DNA from: Verrucomicrobiota bacterium | Lineage (GTDB): Bacteria; Verrucomicrobiota; Verrucomicrobiia; Limisphaerales; JACPZS01 | NCBI GenBank assembly: GCA_016195385.1 | Contig: JACPZS010000045.1 | Location: 1 to 36,996 of the forward strand | Length of the DNA: 36,996 nucleotides | Direction: 5' to 3' | Part shown: positions 15,289 through 23,387 of the stretch, in pieces | Layout of the letters: the number at the start of each line of letters is the position of its first letter | Numbering within the stretch: position 1 is the first letter of the stretch | Made by a program: the position numbers and the translations under genes | Notes under the pieces: generated by a model | What the model was told of the DNA's origin: nothing | The model's input: the letters and a program-made list of their open reading frames with translations, nothing else | Databases searched by the model: none

Positions 15289-18200
15289 TCAACGATTAGT
15301 GGTCGGCGCTGGATCGTCGGTTTGTTTGAAGGAAGGCGTGCGCCAGACGAGGAGTTGATCGCGGCTGACCGAGACGATCGTGTCGCCGTCCGGCTGGAAG
15401 GCTATGCGGATGATCCCCTTAGTGTGGCCCTTTAGAGTTGCCACTTCCTGGAGCGAGACGAGATCCCAAATGGTAATCAAGCCATCGCCCGCTCCCACCG
15501 CCAGCCGTCCGCCATCCGGCGAAACCGTACAGGCCCAGTACCCGGTTGGCCGGGGAGATAGCGCGAGTTTCTGGCGCGCCGAAGCGACATCCCACAAGCG
15601 AACGTCTTGCGCGCCGGAGACGAGCGTTTGTCCGTCGGGCAGGAGCGCCAGTCCATGCACCTGGTCACTATGACCACGCAGGGTCGCGATTTCCCGCCGA
15701 GCGGTGAGATCCCAAACTCTGACCGCCCCAAATTCGAAGCCAGCCAGAAGTTTTTTCCCGTCGTTGGAGAAAGTCAGACCAAACGCAAATTCTCCGCCGG
15801 CCGAAAAAGTCACGGCTTCCTTTCCGTCGGCGACATCCAACAGGCGGATGCTCTTGTCACCAGCAATGGCCAGTTGCTGGCCGTCAGGTGAGAAGGCCAA
15901 TCGGTGAACCATTGCCATCTTCGTTTCCATCAGCCAGCGGGTCCGGCCCGTTTGTCGGTCCCAAAGCGCCAGGCTGCCATCGAAGGTCGCGAAGGCCGCA
16001 AGCTGGCCACCCGAGGTGACAGCGGCGGTGATCGAGTTGGTCAAGGGTTGCGGATAGCGCGAACTCTCGCTGAATGTAGCGACATCCCACAGGCTGAATC
16101 CGCCGTCACTGAAAGCCGTCAGCAGATGTCGGCCATCAGGCGAGAGAAAAGCGGCGGAGAAGTTGCCACTGGTCCATTGGCTCAAATCATTTGGCAACTT
16201 TCTAGCGGAGGTGTCGTCGGGATGGGGCGGAACATCCCAGACGCGCATGGTTGAATCCCCACTGCTGGTGATGAGCGTGTGACCGTCTGCGGTAAAGGCC
16301 AGGCTCGTCACAGGCTTCGTATGTCCGCGAAATTCACCCAAGGGCACGCCGGTCTCCACCTCGGTCAGCTTCACGGTTTGCTCGCTACCGCTGGAGCTGG
16401 CCAGTGTTTTGCCGTCGGGAGAAAACGCGAGACAGATGACGCTGCCACGATGGTTGGTGAGAATTAGCTTCGTATGCCCGTCGGACATGTCCCAGAGTCG
16501 GATGTTTCCATCGGCGCAGCCGGAGGCGAGAGTGCCGCCATCGGGCGCGAAAGCCAATGCTTGGAGAAGATCGCTGTGTCCGCTGAGGTGGCCAGCTTCT
16601 TTACGAGCAACCACATCCCAGAGACAGATGTCACCGCTGTAGTCCCGATTGTAGGCCAGGGTGCGGTTGTCGGGCGAAAATGCGACACCGAGCGGACCCA
16701 AGTACGGGAAGTAAGTCGGGAAGCTGGCGATTTCCTTTCGTGCCGTCACATCCCACAAGTGAACACTACCGTTTGGAGTTTGATTAACGAACGCCACATA
16801 CTTGCTGTTTGGCGAAAAGACTAGCGTGGGCCGTAACCAATAGTTCGTGGTAAGGATCGCCGCCACTCGGCGAGTCGCTATATCCCACAGCTGCAATGAG
16901 CATTCGTCACGCTGATCAAGTTTTTGAGTTGCCGTCGCCAGCCAGCGGCCATCGGGCGAAGCCGCCGCGCCAATCACGCGTTCGTCATGCGGCAAGACGG
17001 CGATCGGCTGTCGCGAATCGAGGTTCCAGAGGCGCACCGTTTTATCCGCTCCGGCAGAGAACACGGTTTTGCCATCGGGCAAGATGCCAACCGCAGTCGC
17101 GTCGTTGGTGTGCTGGCCAAGAATAAATCGTTCTTCGCCCCGGCACTGTTGCCACAAGTAGCGCCATTCCCAGCCGCGCAGATCGGGTGTAGCGGCGTTC
17201 TGGCGAACGCCGCTGATCTCACGCGCTGCGTCGGTGCTGTTGGTAAATCGGGCTGCTTGAGTCGCTCGGACAGAATCGGCGGCGAACGCCAGTTCGCCGC
17301 TACGCGCAGCGGGCCGATGGCGTTCGAGCAATTGCAGCGCGCGAAAGAAATCGCCCTCGTTGACCGCCTGGTGCGCGAGGTTCATGTCCGAAGCGTATTG
17401 AGCGCGGCGCGCGTCAAGTTCGCGCGTCTCGGCGTGACGGCGGGCTTCGTTGATGCGAACCAACGCGACGGGCGAGCCAACTCCGATGATGAACAAGAGC
17501 GCGGAGACCGCGGCGAGCGAGGCGGCCAAGGCCGGTTTGCGTCGGCACCAGCGCCACACTTTTTCTGGAGCGTTGACGGGTCGCGCATGAATTGGTTCGT
17601 CGCGCAGAAGGCGGCCAAGTTCGTCGGCGAGTTCTTGCGCGCTGGCGTAACGCTTGGCCGGTTCCTTCTCCAAGCACCTCAAGCAAATCGTTTCGAGGTC
17701 GCGCGGCACGCTCGCGTTGAGCAGCCGCGGCGCAATCGGCTCGACGTGCAGCGCCGCGTGAATCGTTGCTTCGAGCGTTTCGCCTTGGAAAGGTGGTCGC
17801 GCGGTCAGCAGAAAATACAAGATGCCGCCCAGTCCATACACGTCGCTGTGCCGGCCCACTTTGCCGCGAGTCCCGCTCGCTTGTTCCGGCGGCATGAAGT
17901 TGGGCGAGCCAAGCACCTGGCCCGTCATCGTGATCGAGGATTCGCCGTCCAGCCGCTTGGCCAGGCCGAAGTCCGTGACGCGCGGCTGGTCGCTCGCGGC
18001 GTCGATGAGCACATTGGACGGCTTGAGGTCGCGGTGCAAAATGCCTTGCTGGTGCGCGTAGTGAATCGCCTCGGCGATGAGCTTTGCGTAGCGCGCGGCG
18101 TGGTGGGCGGGCAGCGGACGATTGCCGACGAGTTGCGAAAGGTTCTGGCCCTCGACGAAATCCATCGAAAAGAAGTGCTGGCCGTCGTGCATCCCGATCT

Positions 18201-18708
18201 CGTGGATGGCAACGATGTTGGGATGTTGCAGCACGCCCGCCGCCGCCGCTTCGCCGCGAAATCGCTGGGCGGCCTGTTTGCCGGCGAACTGGCCGGCCAA
18301 GATCATTTTCAGCGCGACGAGGCGATTGAGGGAGCGTTGGCGGGCTTTATAGACAATGCCCATGCCGCCACGGGCGATTTCCTCGAGCAATTCGTAGTCG
18401 CCGAAGGGAGTGCCCTCACCCTCAGCCCCTCTCCCATCCGATGGGAGAGGGTGGCCGAAAGCCGGTGGAGAGATGGGAGCTGCGGGTTGAGGATTGGTTT
18501 CAGCGCTCGGCACCGAATCGGAAAGTTTGGTGGCGATGCTCTCGAAATTGAGCGCGACGGCCATTTCGCAGCGCGGGCAAAGTCCTTCTTTGGTTTGCGC
18601 GCCGCCGCAACGCGGGCAAGTTGGGTTCTGGTTCATACGATGGTTCGCTGTTGCGCGGACTGTCATCCCGCTTGTGTCCACAGTTTCAACTTGAGGCAGC
18701 TTGTCCAT
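15289..18708 (-). CDS. Ser/Thr protein kinase with WD40 propeller
   Basis: The protein has up to 1139 residues. A zinc ribbon occupies 31-47 (CPRC ... CPRC). A PknB-type kinase domain spans about 104-365, with the Gly loop IARGGMG, Lys134 in [13 protein letters not shown] at 225-232 and DFG at 246-248, all catalytic residues present. A membrane helix lies at about 395-417. The rest is a run of about twelve WD40 units (for example [18 protein letters not shown]-like ends). Two inserts are visible: 84-98 (a palindrome) and 468-507 (a two-hairpin element). Starts at 18708, 18666 or 18636 are all possible; the last begins directly before the zinc ribbon. The ECF sigma gene directly upstream suggests a signalling pair, as is common in this phylum. 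Confidence 0.9.
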   Translation of the reverse strand: MDKLPQVETVDTSGMTVRATANHRMNQNPTCPRCGGAQTKEGLCPRCEMAVALNFESIATKLSDSVPSAETNPQPAAPISPPAFGHPLPSDGRGAEGEGTPFGDYELLEEIARGGMGIVYKARQRSLNRLVALKMILAGQFAGKQAAQRFRGEAAAAGVLQHPNIVAIHEIGMHDGQHFFSMDFVEGQNLSQLVGNRPLPAHHAARYAKLIAEAIHYAHQQGILHRDLKPSNVLIDAASDQPRVTDFGLAKRLDGESSITMTGQVLGSPNFMPPEQASGTRGKVGRHSDVYGLGGILYFLLTARPPFQGETLEATIHAALHVEPIAPRLLNASVPRDLETICLRCLEKEPAKRYASAQELADELGRLLRDEPIHARPVNAPEKVWRWCRRKPALAASLAAVSALLFIIGVGSPVALVRINEARRHAETRELDARRAQYASDMNLAHQAVNEGDFFRALQLLERHRPAARSGELAFAADSVRATQAARFTNSTDAAREISGVRQNAATPDLRGWEWRYLWQQCRGEERFILGQHTNDATAVGILPDGKTVFSAGADKTVRLWNLDSRQPIAVLPHDERVIGAAASPDGRWLATATQKLDQRDECSLQLWDIATRRVAAILTTNYWLRPTLVFSPNSKYVAFVNQTPNGSVHLWDVTARKEIASFPTYFPYLGPLGVAFSPDNRTLAYNRDYSGDICLWDVVARKEAGHLSGHSDLLQALAFAPDGGTLASGCADGNIRLWDMSDGHTKLILTNHRGSVICLAFSPDGKTLASSSGSEQTVKLTEVETGVPLGEFRGHTKPVTSLAFTADGHTLITSSGDSTMRVWDVPPHPDDTSARKLPNDLSQWTSGNFSAAFLSPDGRHLLTAFSDGGFSLWDVATFSESSRYPQPLTNSITAAVTSGGQLAAFATFDGSLALWDRQTGRTRWLMETKMAMVHRLAFSPDGQQLAIAGDKSIRLLDVADGKEAVTFSAGGEFAFGLTFSNDGKKLLAGFEFGAVRVWDLTARREIATLRGHSDQVHGLALLPDGQTLVSGAQDVRLWDVASARQKLALSPRPTGYWACTVSPDGGRLAVGAGDGLITIWDLVSLQEVATLKGHTKGIIRIAFQPDGDTIVSVSRDQLLVWRTPSFKQTDDPAPTTNR
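17187..17304. repeat. In-frame two-hairpin palindromic (REP/MITE-like) element in the kinase
   Basis: The left hairpin is AGCGGCGTTC (17191-17200), loop TGGC, GAACGCCGCT (17205-17214). The right hairpin is GCGGCGAAC (17279-17287), loop GCCA, GTTCGCCGC (17292-17300). The two ends are inverted copies of one another of about 28 bp, with the stem triplets swapped (TTC/GAA against AAC/GTT) so that pairing is kept. The whole unit is read through as about 39 kinase residues and interrupts the usual join between the helical segment and [11 protein letters not shown]. Confidence 0.8.
18412..18455. repeat. In-frame palindromic repeat in the kinase linker
   Basis: CCCTCTCCCAT (18427-18437), loop CCG, ATGGGAGAGGG (18441-18451) form a perfect 11-bp stem. 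Together with flanking CCCTCACCCTCAGCC it resembles the dispersed CCCTCACCC/GGGAGAGGG palindrome seen across many bacterial genomes. It encodes [15 protein letters not shown] between the zinc ribbon and the kinase domain. Confidence 0.75.
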
Positions 18709-18768
18709 CTGCTGCCGTTCTAGCCGGACCAGGAACGAAGGTTACAAAAAATCTTCCGGCTGGATTCT

Positions 18769-19515
18769 TTACGACAAGCTGGCAATCAGATGGCGAATTT
18801 CCGCCTCGGCGTCCGCTGGATTCGCAAGCGTCTGGGCCACTTCCTCCCGAAGCAATTCGCCATACCGCCGCCGCAACCGATGCACCGTCACCTTGACCGC
18901 GCCGACGGTCAGGTTGAGTTGCGCGGCAATTGGCGCGTAGGCCGGCCCATCGGCGTCGCCTTGCAAATGCGGACGGAGCAAATCAAACAACTCCGCTTTG
19001 CCCGCGAGGGCGAATTCGTGCCGCAACCGACCGCGCGCTCGTTCCAACGTGGCCAGCGCCCAGCGGCGGTCGAACTCGCGATCCGGCGAACGCTCATCGG
19101 CCGGTTCGAGCGCGAAGCGTTGCTCGGCATCCTGCGCGTCCAGCGAAACGGTCTCCTTCCCGCCGCCGCGCTTGAGCGCCTGCGCGTCGCGATGAGCGTG
19201 ATGGAGAAAGTTGTCCAATGCCGCGAGCAAAAACGTGCGAAAGCGACCACGTTGGGGATCGGCGAGTTCGACCGCGTTGCGAGCGAGCAGTTGGGCGAAG
19301 AATCCTTGCGTCAGGTCGCGCGCGTTTTCGGCATCGTGTCCGCGCCGGCGAACGTGAGCATAAAGCGGATACCAGTAAGCCTGGCAGAGCGTGGAGAGAG
19401 CCGCGTGGACACAAGTCGTGTCGTCGCCGCGCGCCGCAAGGACGACGCTCCAATGCGTGGTGTTGAATTGATCCTGCCGCCGTGGCTCCGCCTGCTTGCC
19501 GTGGTCTGGTGTCAC
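18769..19515 (-). CDS. ECF-type RNA polymerase sigma factor
   Basis: The protein has 248 residues. Region 2 is visible from about residue 20 (HWSVVLAARG, YWYPLYAHVRRRGHDAENAR, DLTQGFFAQLL) and region 4 near the C-terminus (YAPIAAQLNLTVGAVKVTVH, RLRRRYGELL). The length and the H-W-S-V start fit the large ECF group found beside Ser/Thr kinases in Planctomycetes and Verrucomicrobia. Its ATG is the last coding landmark before lpxB; its gene is 60 bp upstream of the kinase gene on the same strand, so the pair is probably co-transcribed. No anti-sigma gene is visible; the kinase could control the factor by phosphorylation, which is inference. The 5' end overlaps the called 5' end of lpxB by 34 bases. 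Confidence 0.88.
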   Translation of the reverse strand: MTPDHGKQAEPRRQDQFNTTHWSVVLAARGDDTTCVHAALSTLCQAYWYPLYAHVRRRGHDAENARDLTQGFFAQLLARNAVELADPQRGRFRTFLLAALDNFLHHAHRDAQALKRGGGKETVSLDAQDAEQRFALEPADERSPDREFDRRWALATLERARGRLRHEFALAGKAELFDLLRPHLQGDADGPAYAPIAAQLNLTVGAVKVTVHRLRRRYGELLREEVAQTLANPADAEAEIRHLIASLS

Positions 19516-20612
19516 GTTTGGAGCATAGCGATGATCGGCGACGCGGCAGCGGCGCTCAATTTTTCGGCGCGGGCGGGCCGAAGACAGCCGCCGCCGGCGT
19601 CGAACTCGCGCTCGACTTGACGCAACATTCGGTCATTGGACTGATCGAAGTGTTGAAGAACTACGCGAAGTTCAAGCGCCTCTTCAACCGACTGCTCGAA
19701 CTCGCTTTTGAGCGCCAACCCGACGCGATCATCTGCGTGGATTTTTCGGGCTTCAATCGCCGCTTTGCGCGCGCCGTGCGGCAGCGAATTCGCCGCGAAG
19801 GATCGAACTGGCAGCCGAAAATCATCCAATACGTTTCGCCACAAGTGTGGGCCTCACGGCCCGGGCGGGCGAAGTCGATGGCGCGCCATTTTGATTTACT
19901 GCTGACGATCTTTCCGTTCGAGAAATCGTGGTACGCGGAGCGCGAGCCGGAACTGCGCGTTGAATTTGTCGGCCATCCGATCTGTGACCGATTCCAAGTT
20001 CCAAACCTCAAACTCCAAACTCCAAACCCGTCACCGCTGGTGTTGCTCCTGCCGGGCAGTCGCGTCGGCGAACTCAAGCGGCATCTGCCGGTGATGTTCG
20101 CCGCGCTGGAGAAACTACAGATCAACCAGCCGGAGATCCGTGCGCGTATGGTTTTACCGAACGCGGATTTGGCGGCGCTCGCGCAATCTTTTTTGCCACC
20201 GGACGAATTGGAAATCCAGATCGGCGAACTCGACGTGGCGCTGCGCGAAGCCACGATCGCCATCGCCTCGACCGGCACGGTGACGATGGAGTGCGCGTAT
20301 TTCGGCGTGCCGACGATCGCGCTCTACAAAACTTCGTGGAGCACCTACCAAATTGGGAAGCGCATCATCCGAGTGCAGTTTCTCGCGATGCCCAACCTGC
20401 TCGCCAACGAAGAGATTTTCCCGGAATTCATCCAAAACAACGCGACCGCAGAAAATATTTCGCGCGCCGCGCTTGAGTTGTTGAACAACGCAGAACGACG
20501 CGGCCGTATCATCGAAAAGCTTCGCGAAGTAGTCGCTTCCCTAGGCGGCACGGGCGCAAGTCAGCGCGCGGCGGAGGTGATTTGGAAAATGGTTTTGACT
20601 CCGGCCAATTGA
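19482..20612 (+). CDS. lpxB: Lipid-A-disaccharide synthase, N-terminus lost or replaced
   Basis: LpxB joins UDP-2,3-diacylglucosamine and lipid X to lipid A disaccharide in the outer-membrane lipid pathway. Homology begins at GAQFFGAGGPKTAAAGVELA and runs to the C-terminus. It includes VDFSGFNRRFA (with the conserved Asp of the active site), VSPQVWA, FPFEKSWYA, LLPGSRVGELKRHLP and the ASTGTVTMECA motif. The usual first 35-40 residues, with the GEASGD motif, are absent: the frame from the GTG at 19482 reads MAPPACRGLVSRLEHSDDRR, antisense to the sigma gene, and has no LpxB likeness. A linker insertion of heptad repeats is at about residues 170-182 (19992-20026). Either a truncated or a re-started gene. 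Confidence 0.82.
   Translation: MAPPACRGLVSRLEHSDDRRRGSGAQFFGAGGPKTAAAGVELALDLTQHSVIGLIEVLKNYAKFKRLFNRLLELAFERQPDAIICVDFSGFNRRFARAVRQRIRREGSNWQPKIIQYVSPQVWASRPGRAKSMARHFDLLLTIFPFEKSWYAEREPELRVEFVGHPICDRFQVPNLKLQTPNPSPLVLLLPGSRVGELKRHLPVMFAALEKLQINQPEIRARMVLPNADLAALAQSFLPPDELEIQIGELDVALREATIAIASTGTVTMECAYFGVPTIALYKTSWSTYQIGKRIIRVQFLAMPNLLANEEIFPEFIQNNATAENISRAALELLNNAERRGRIIEKLREVVASLGGTGASQRAAEVIWKMVLTPAN
19992..20026. repeat. Heptanucleotide repeat inside lpxB
   Basis: Five 7-bp units, TTCCAAG, TTCCAAA, CCTCAAA, CTCCAAA, CTCCAAA, lie in frame and encode FQVPNLKLQTPN between the domains, just before the LLPGSR motif. A 7-bp period in coding DNA gives a cycling of frame every three units and adds residues without a shift. 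Confidence 0.65.
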
Positions 20613-20660
20613 GGCGAAAGTCTCGTCCGGACGGATTGCCGGTGGAAGTTTTCAAGTGCG

Positions 20661-22022
20661 TTATTCGTGCCGCAACGCTTCCACGGGATCCATGTTGGCC
20701 GCTCGCAGCGCGGGATAAATTCCGAACACGACCCCGACCAGGCCGGAGATCGAGAACGCAACGACGGGCGACCAGAACGTGACAATCGTCATCATGCCCG
20801 CGAAGCGGCTGACGGCCTGGGGAATCGAAACGCCGAGCGCGACGCCGAGCACGCCACCCGCGCCCGCGAGCATCACGGTCTCGACCAGAAATTGCACGAT
20901 GATGTCGCGGCGTTTGGCGCCCAACGCGCGGCGGATGCCGATCTCGCGCGTGCGCTCGGTCACGCTGGCGAGCATGATGTTCATGATGCCGATGCCGCCG
21001 ACGAGCAGCGAGATCGCGGCGATGGAGCCGAGCACGATGTTGAAAATTTGTTTCGTGCGCTCGGCCCGTTTCAACAACTCCAGCGGCACGACGATTTCGT
21101 AATCTTTCTTTTTGTGGTTTTTCTCCAACACATCCTTGATCGCCTGCGCGACGTTCACGACCTGTTCGCGGTCGGCGATCTTGATCGTCAATTCGTGCAA
21201 CTCGACGCGCTCGGCTTCCTGACTGCCGCTGCGGGCGCGGAACGAAGTTTCGCCGTAGTGGGTCTTGGCGGTTTCCAGCGGGATGAAGACGCGCCGGCCG
21301 CCGGAGTCCTTCGTGTTCTCGCCCGTCTCAGAAGTTTTCGGCCCTTTGCTGGCGGCCTCCATCACGCCGATGACGCGGTAGTAATCCGGCCCGACCCGCA
21401 CGTCGCCGCCGAGGGGTGAAGTCAACGGAAACAATGTCTCAGCTACTTCCGCCCCGAGCACGCACACGGCGGCCTTTTCCTCCATTTCGTTGTCCGTGAA
21501 AAATCGTCCGCGCGCGACCCGCTGGTTGCGCGTCTGCGGATACCACGGGACAGTGCCGAGAATTTCGCAGCCCAGGCGCCGTGAAATGTTCCACACGTCG
21601 TCGCGTTTGATGCGGCCGGGCACGACGACATCGACGCCGGGGATGGTGGACTTGATGCGCTTGAGATCGTTGTAGGTCAGCCCATAGACGAGCATGAAGC
21701 TTTGATTGCTGCGCTCGGAAATTTTTTGTTCCTCCGGCGGCTTCACGCTGCGAATGATGATGTTCTGGCTGCCGAGGCTCTTGATTTGTTCCTGCACCTC
21801 GAAGCTCACACCTTCGCCGATGGCGAGCATCGCGATGACAGAGCACACGCCGAAGACAATTCCCAGCACGGTGAGGAACGAGCGCAGCCGATGCAGCCAG
21901 AGACTGCGGAGGCCGAGGCGAATCGTGCGCCGCAGTCGTTCGGCGGACAGATCCAAGCCGGCACGCACGACCGGCCGGGGCGGACGACGCAGCGTGCTTA
22001 ACGAAATGCCTGGCGATGTCAT
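20661..22022 (-). CDS. MacB-like ABC transporter permease
   Basis: The protein has 453 residues from the ATG at 22022 (an earlier ATG at 22073 is also possible). The N-terminal helix has the family motif SLWLHRLRSFLTVLGIVFGV. A large periplasmic MacB_PCD-type domain (about 75-320) follows, then three C-terminal helices with GGIGIMNIMLASVTERTREI and GIRRALGAKRRDI, the FtsX/MacB coupling signature, ending DPVEALRHE. This fold belongs to tripartite export or lipoprotein-handling mechanotransmission systems. No nucleotide-binding partner and no membrane-fusion protein are in the window; they probably lie on either side or elsewhere. The gene is convergent with lpxB and divergent from dus. Confidence 0.88.
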   Translation of the reverse strand: MTSPGISLSTLRRPPRPVVRAGLDLSAERLRRTIRLGLRSLWLHRLRSFLTVLGIVFGVCSVIAMLAIGEGVSFEVQEQIKSLGSQNIIIRSVKPPEEQKISERSNQSFMLVYGLTYNDLKRIKSTIPGVDVVVPGRIKRDDVWNISRRLGCEILGTVPWYPQTRNQRVARGRFFTDNEMEEKAAVCVLGAEVAETLFPLTSPLGGDVRVGPDYYRVIGVMEAASKGPKTSETGENTKDSGGRRVFIPLETAKTHYGETSFRARSGSQEAERVELHELTIKIADREQVVNVAQAIKDVLEKNHKKKDYEIVVPLELLKRAERTKQIFNIVLGSIAAISLLVGGIGIMNIMLASVTERTREIGIRRALGAKRRDIIVQFLVETVMLAGAGGVLGVALGVSIPQAVSRFAGMMTIVTFWSPVVAFSISGLVGVVFGIYPALRAANMDPVEALRHE

Positions 22023-22095
22023 AAAAGTTTTTGCGCAACCATTGCTCGACGTGAGTTTGCCAAGTCCAGACACCGCCGCCGAACAAAATGTTCAA

Positions 22096-22112
22096 ACATC
22101 CGCAGCGGATGT
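22096..22112. promoter_or_regulatory. 17-bp dyad upstream of the MacB-like gene
   Basis: ACATCCGC and GCGGATGT form a perfect 8-bp inverted repeat with a single A at the centre. It lies in the 150-bp divergent gap between the ABC permease and dus. The size fits a repressor operator; nothing shows which protein binds it. Confidence 0.45.
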
Positions 22113-22223
22113 GAACAACTCACTTTGACCAGCGCGGAAGCCGCTCGGCACGCTCGGAGGCAAGTAACGATTCATGCGCGGCTTTGACGAAACACCCAGC
22201 GCCCGGTTAAGATCGCTGGCACG

Positions 22224-23327
22224 ATGCGTTTTGGCTCGCTTAATCTGAAATCGAATTTGTTTCTCTCGCCACTGGCGGGTTACACGAATTTGCCGTTTCG
22301 TCTCACGTTGCGTGAAGTCGGCGGACTCGATCTGGCGACGACGGATTTGGTGAACGCGCGTTCGTTGCTCGAAAAAAATCCCAAGGCGTTCAAGTTGATC
22401 GAGACGTGTCCGGCCGATCGTCCGCTCGCAGTGCAGCTATTCGGATCGGTGCCGGAAGAAATGCGCGACGCAGCGGTTCGCCTCGAAGCGATGGGCATTT
22501 CATCGGTGGACATCAACATGGGCTGTCCCGTGCGCAAGGTCTGCAAAGTCGGCGGCGGCTCGGCGATGATGACGGAGTTGGGCAGGACCGCCGCGCTCGT
22601 GAAAGGCATGACCGGCGCGGTGAAAATTCCGGTGACGGCCAAGATGCGATTGGGCTGGGACGACGAGAATTTGACAGCGCCGGATTTGGCGCGCGCGCTG
22701 GAAGACGCCGGCGTAGCGGCGATTTTCATCCACGGACGCACGCGCGAGCAAGGCTTCGGCGGCGTGGTGAAGCTGGCGGGCATTCGCGCCGTCGTGCAAG
22801 CGGTGAAGACAATTCCCGTCATTGGCAACGGCGACGTGACCACGCCAGAAGCCGCCAAAATGATGTTCGCGGAAACAGGCTGCGCCGGGGTGAGCATCGG
22901 GCGCGGGGCGTTTTACAATCCGTGGATCTTCGCACACACGCGGCACTTCCTGGCGACGGGCGAACGGCTGCCGGAGCCGGTCTTCGCCGAACGAGTGCGC
23001 GTGCTGTGCCGGCATTTGGATTTGATGGTGGAAGTTTTTGGCGAGGAACACGGCTGCCGGATGTTTCGGAAAGTCGCGCCGTGGTATGCGAAGCGATTTG
23101 GGCCGGCGAATGAATTCAACAAACGCATCGTGCGACTGTCATCGAAAGCGGAGTTCCGCGAAATCCTGGAAAACTATCTGCACTGGCGGAAGCAATTCCT
23201 CGACGACGCCGGTCAGTTAAAAGCGAACTATCAACCGCCGCCGATGGTGGCGTCGTTCATGCAGCCGCCGGGCGCGGCGCAGCGCGAGCAAATTCCCGTG
23301 CCGCGAGGCCCGGTTGAAGTTTGGTGA
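22224..23327 (+). CDS. dus: tRNA-dihydrouridine synthase (DusB type)
   Basis: Dus enzymes reduce uridine to dihydrouridine in tRNA with FMN and NADPH. The protein has 367 residues. FMN-binding and catalytic motifs are in place: LSPLAGYTNLPFR at 14-26, QLFGSVPE, DINMGCPVRKV with the catalytic Cys101, the conserved Lys in VTAKMRLGW, FIHGRTREQGF, and VIGNGDV with the IGRGAFYNPWIF end. The C-terminal region from about 290 (HLDLMVEVFGEEHGCRMFRK) is the family helical domain. A TTGACG-like box lies 5' of the ATG, but its -10 is weak. The gene is followed 60 bp on by the hybrid histidine kinase; no functional tie is evident. Confidence 0.92.
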   Translation: MRFGSLNLKSNLFLSPLAGYTNLPFRLTLREVGGLDLATTDLVNARSLLEKNPKAFKLIETCPADRPLAVQLFGSVPEEMRDAAVRLEAMGISSVDINMGCPVRKVCKVGGGSAMMTELGRTAALVKGMTGAVKIPVTAKMRLGWDDENLTAPDLARALEDAGVAAIFIHGRTREQGFGGVVKLAGIRAVVQAVKTIPVIGNGDVTTPEAAKMMFAETGCAGVSIGRGAFYNPWIFAHTRHFLATGERLPEPVFAERVRVLCRHLDLMVEVFGEEHGCRMFRKVAPWYAKRFGPANEFNKRIVRLSSKAEFREILENYLHWRKQFLDDAGQLKANYQPPPMVASFMQPPGAAQREQIPVPRGPVEVW

Positions 23328-23387
23328 ACGCGAGCCGCGATTCAAAACTCGTTGCCCACAATTCGCCAGCCGTCTAGGGTGCCGCCG

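Noticed and set aside
16924-18723. A 599-codon open frame on the plus strand opposite the kinase gene
   Set aside because: It is the shadow of the GC-rich kinase-WD40 gene; the translation is Arg/Ala-rich with no motif, while the minus-strand frame has a full kinase and propeller.
20661-20720. Terminator between convergent lpxB and the ABC permease
   Set aside because: No stable stem with a U-tract could be found in the 48-bp gap.
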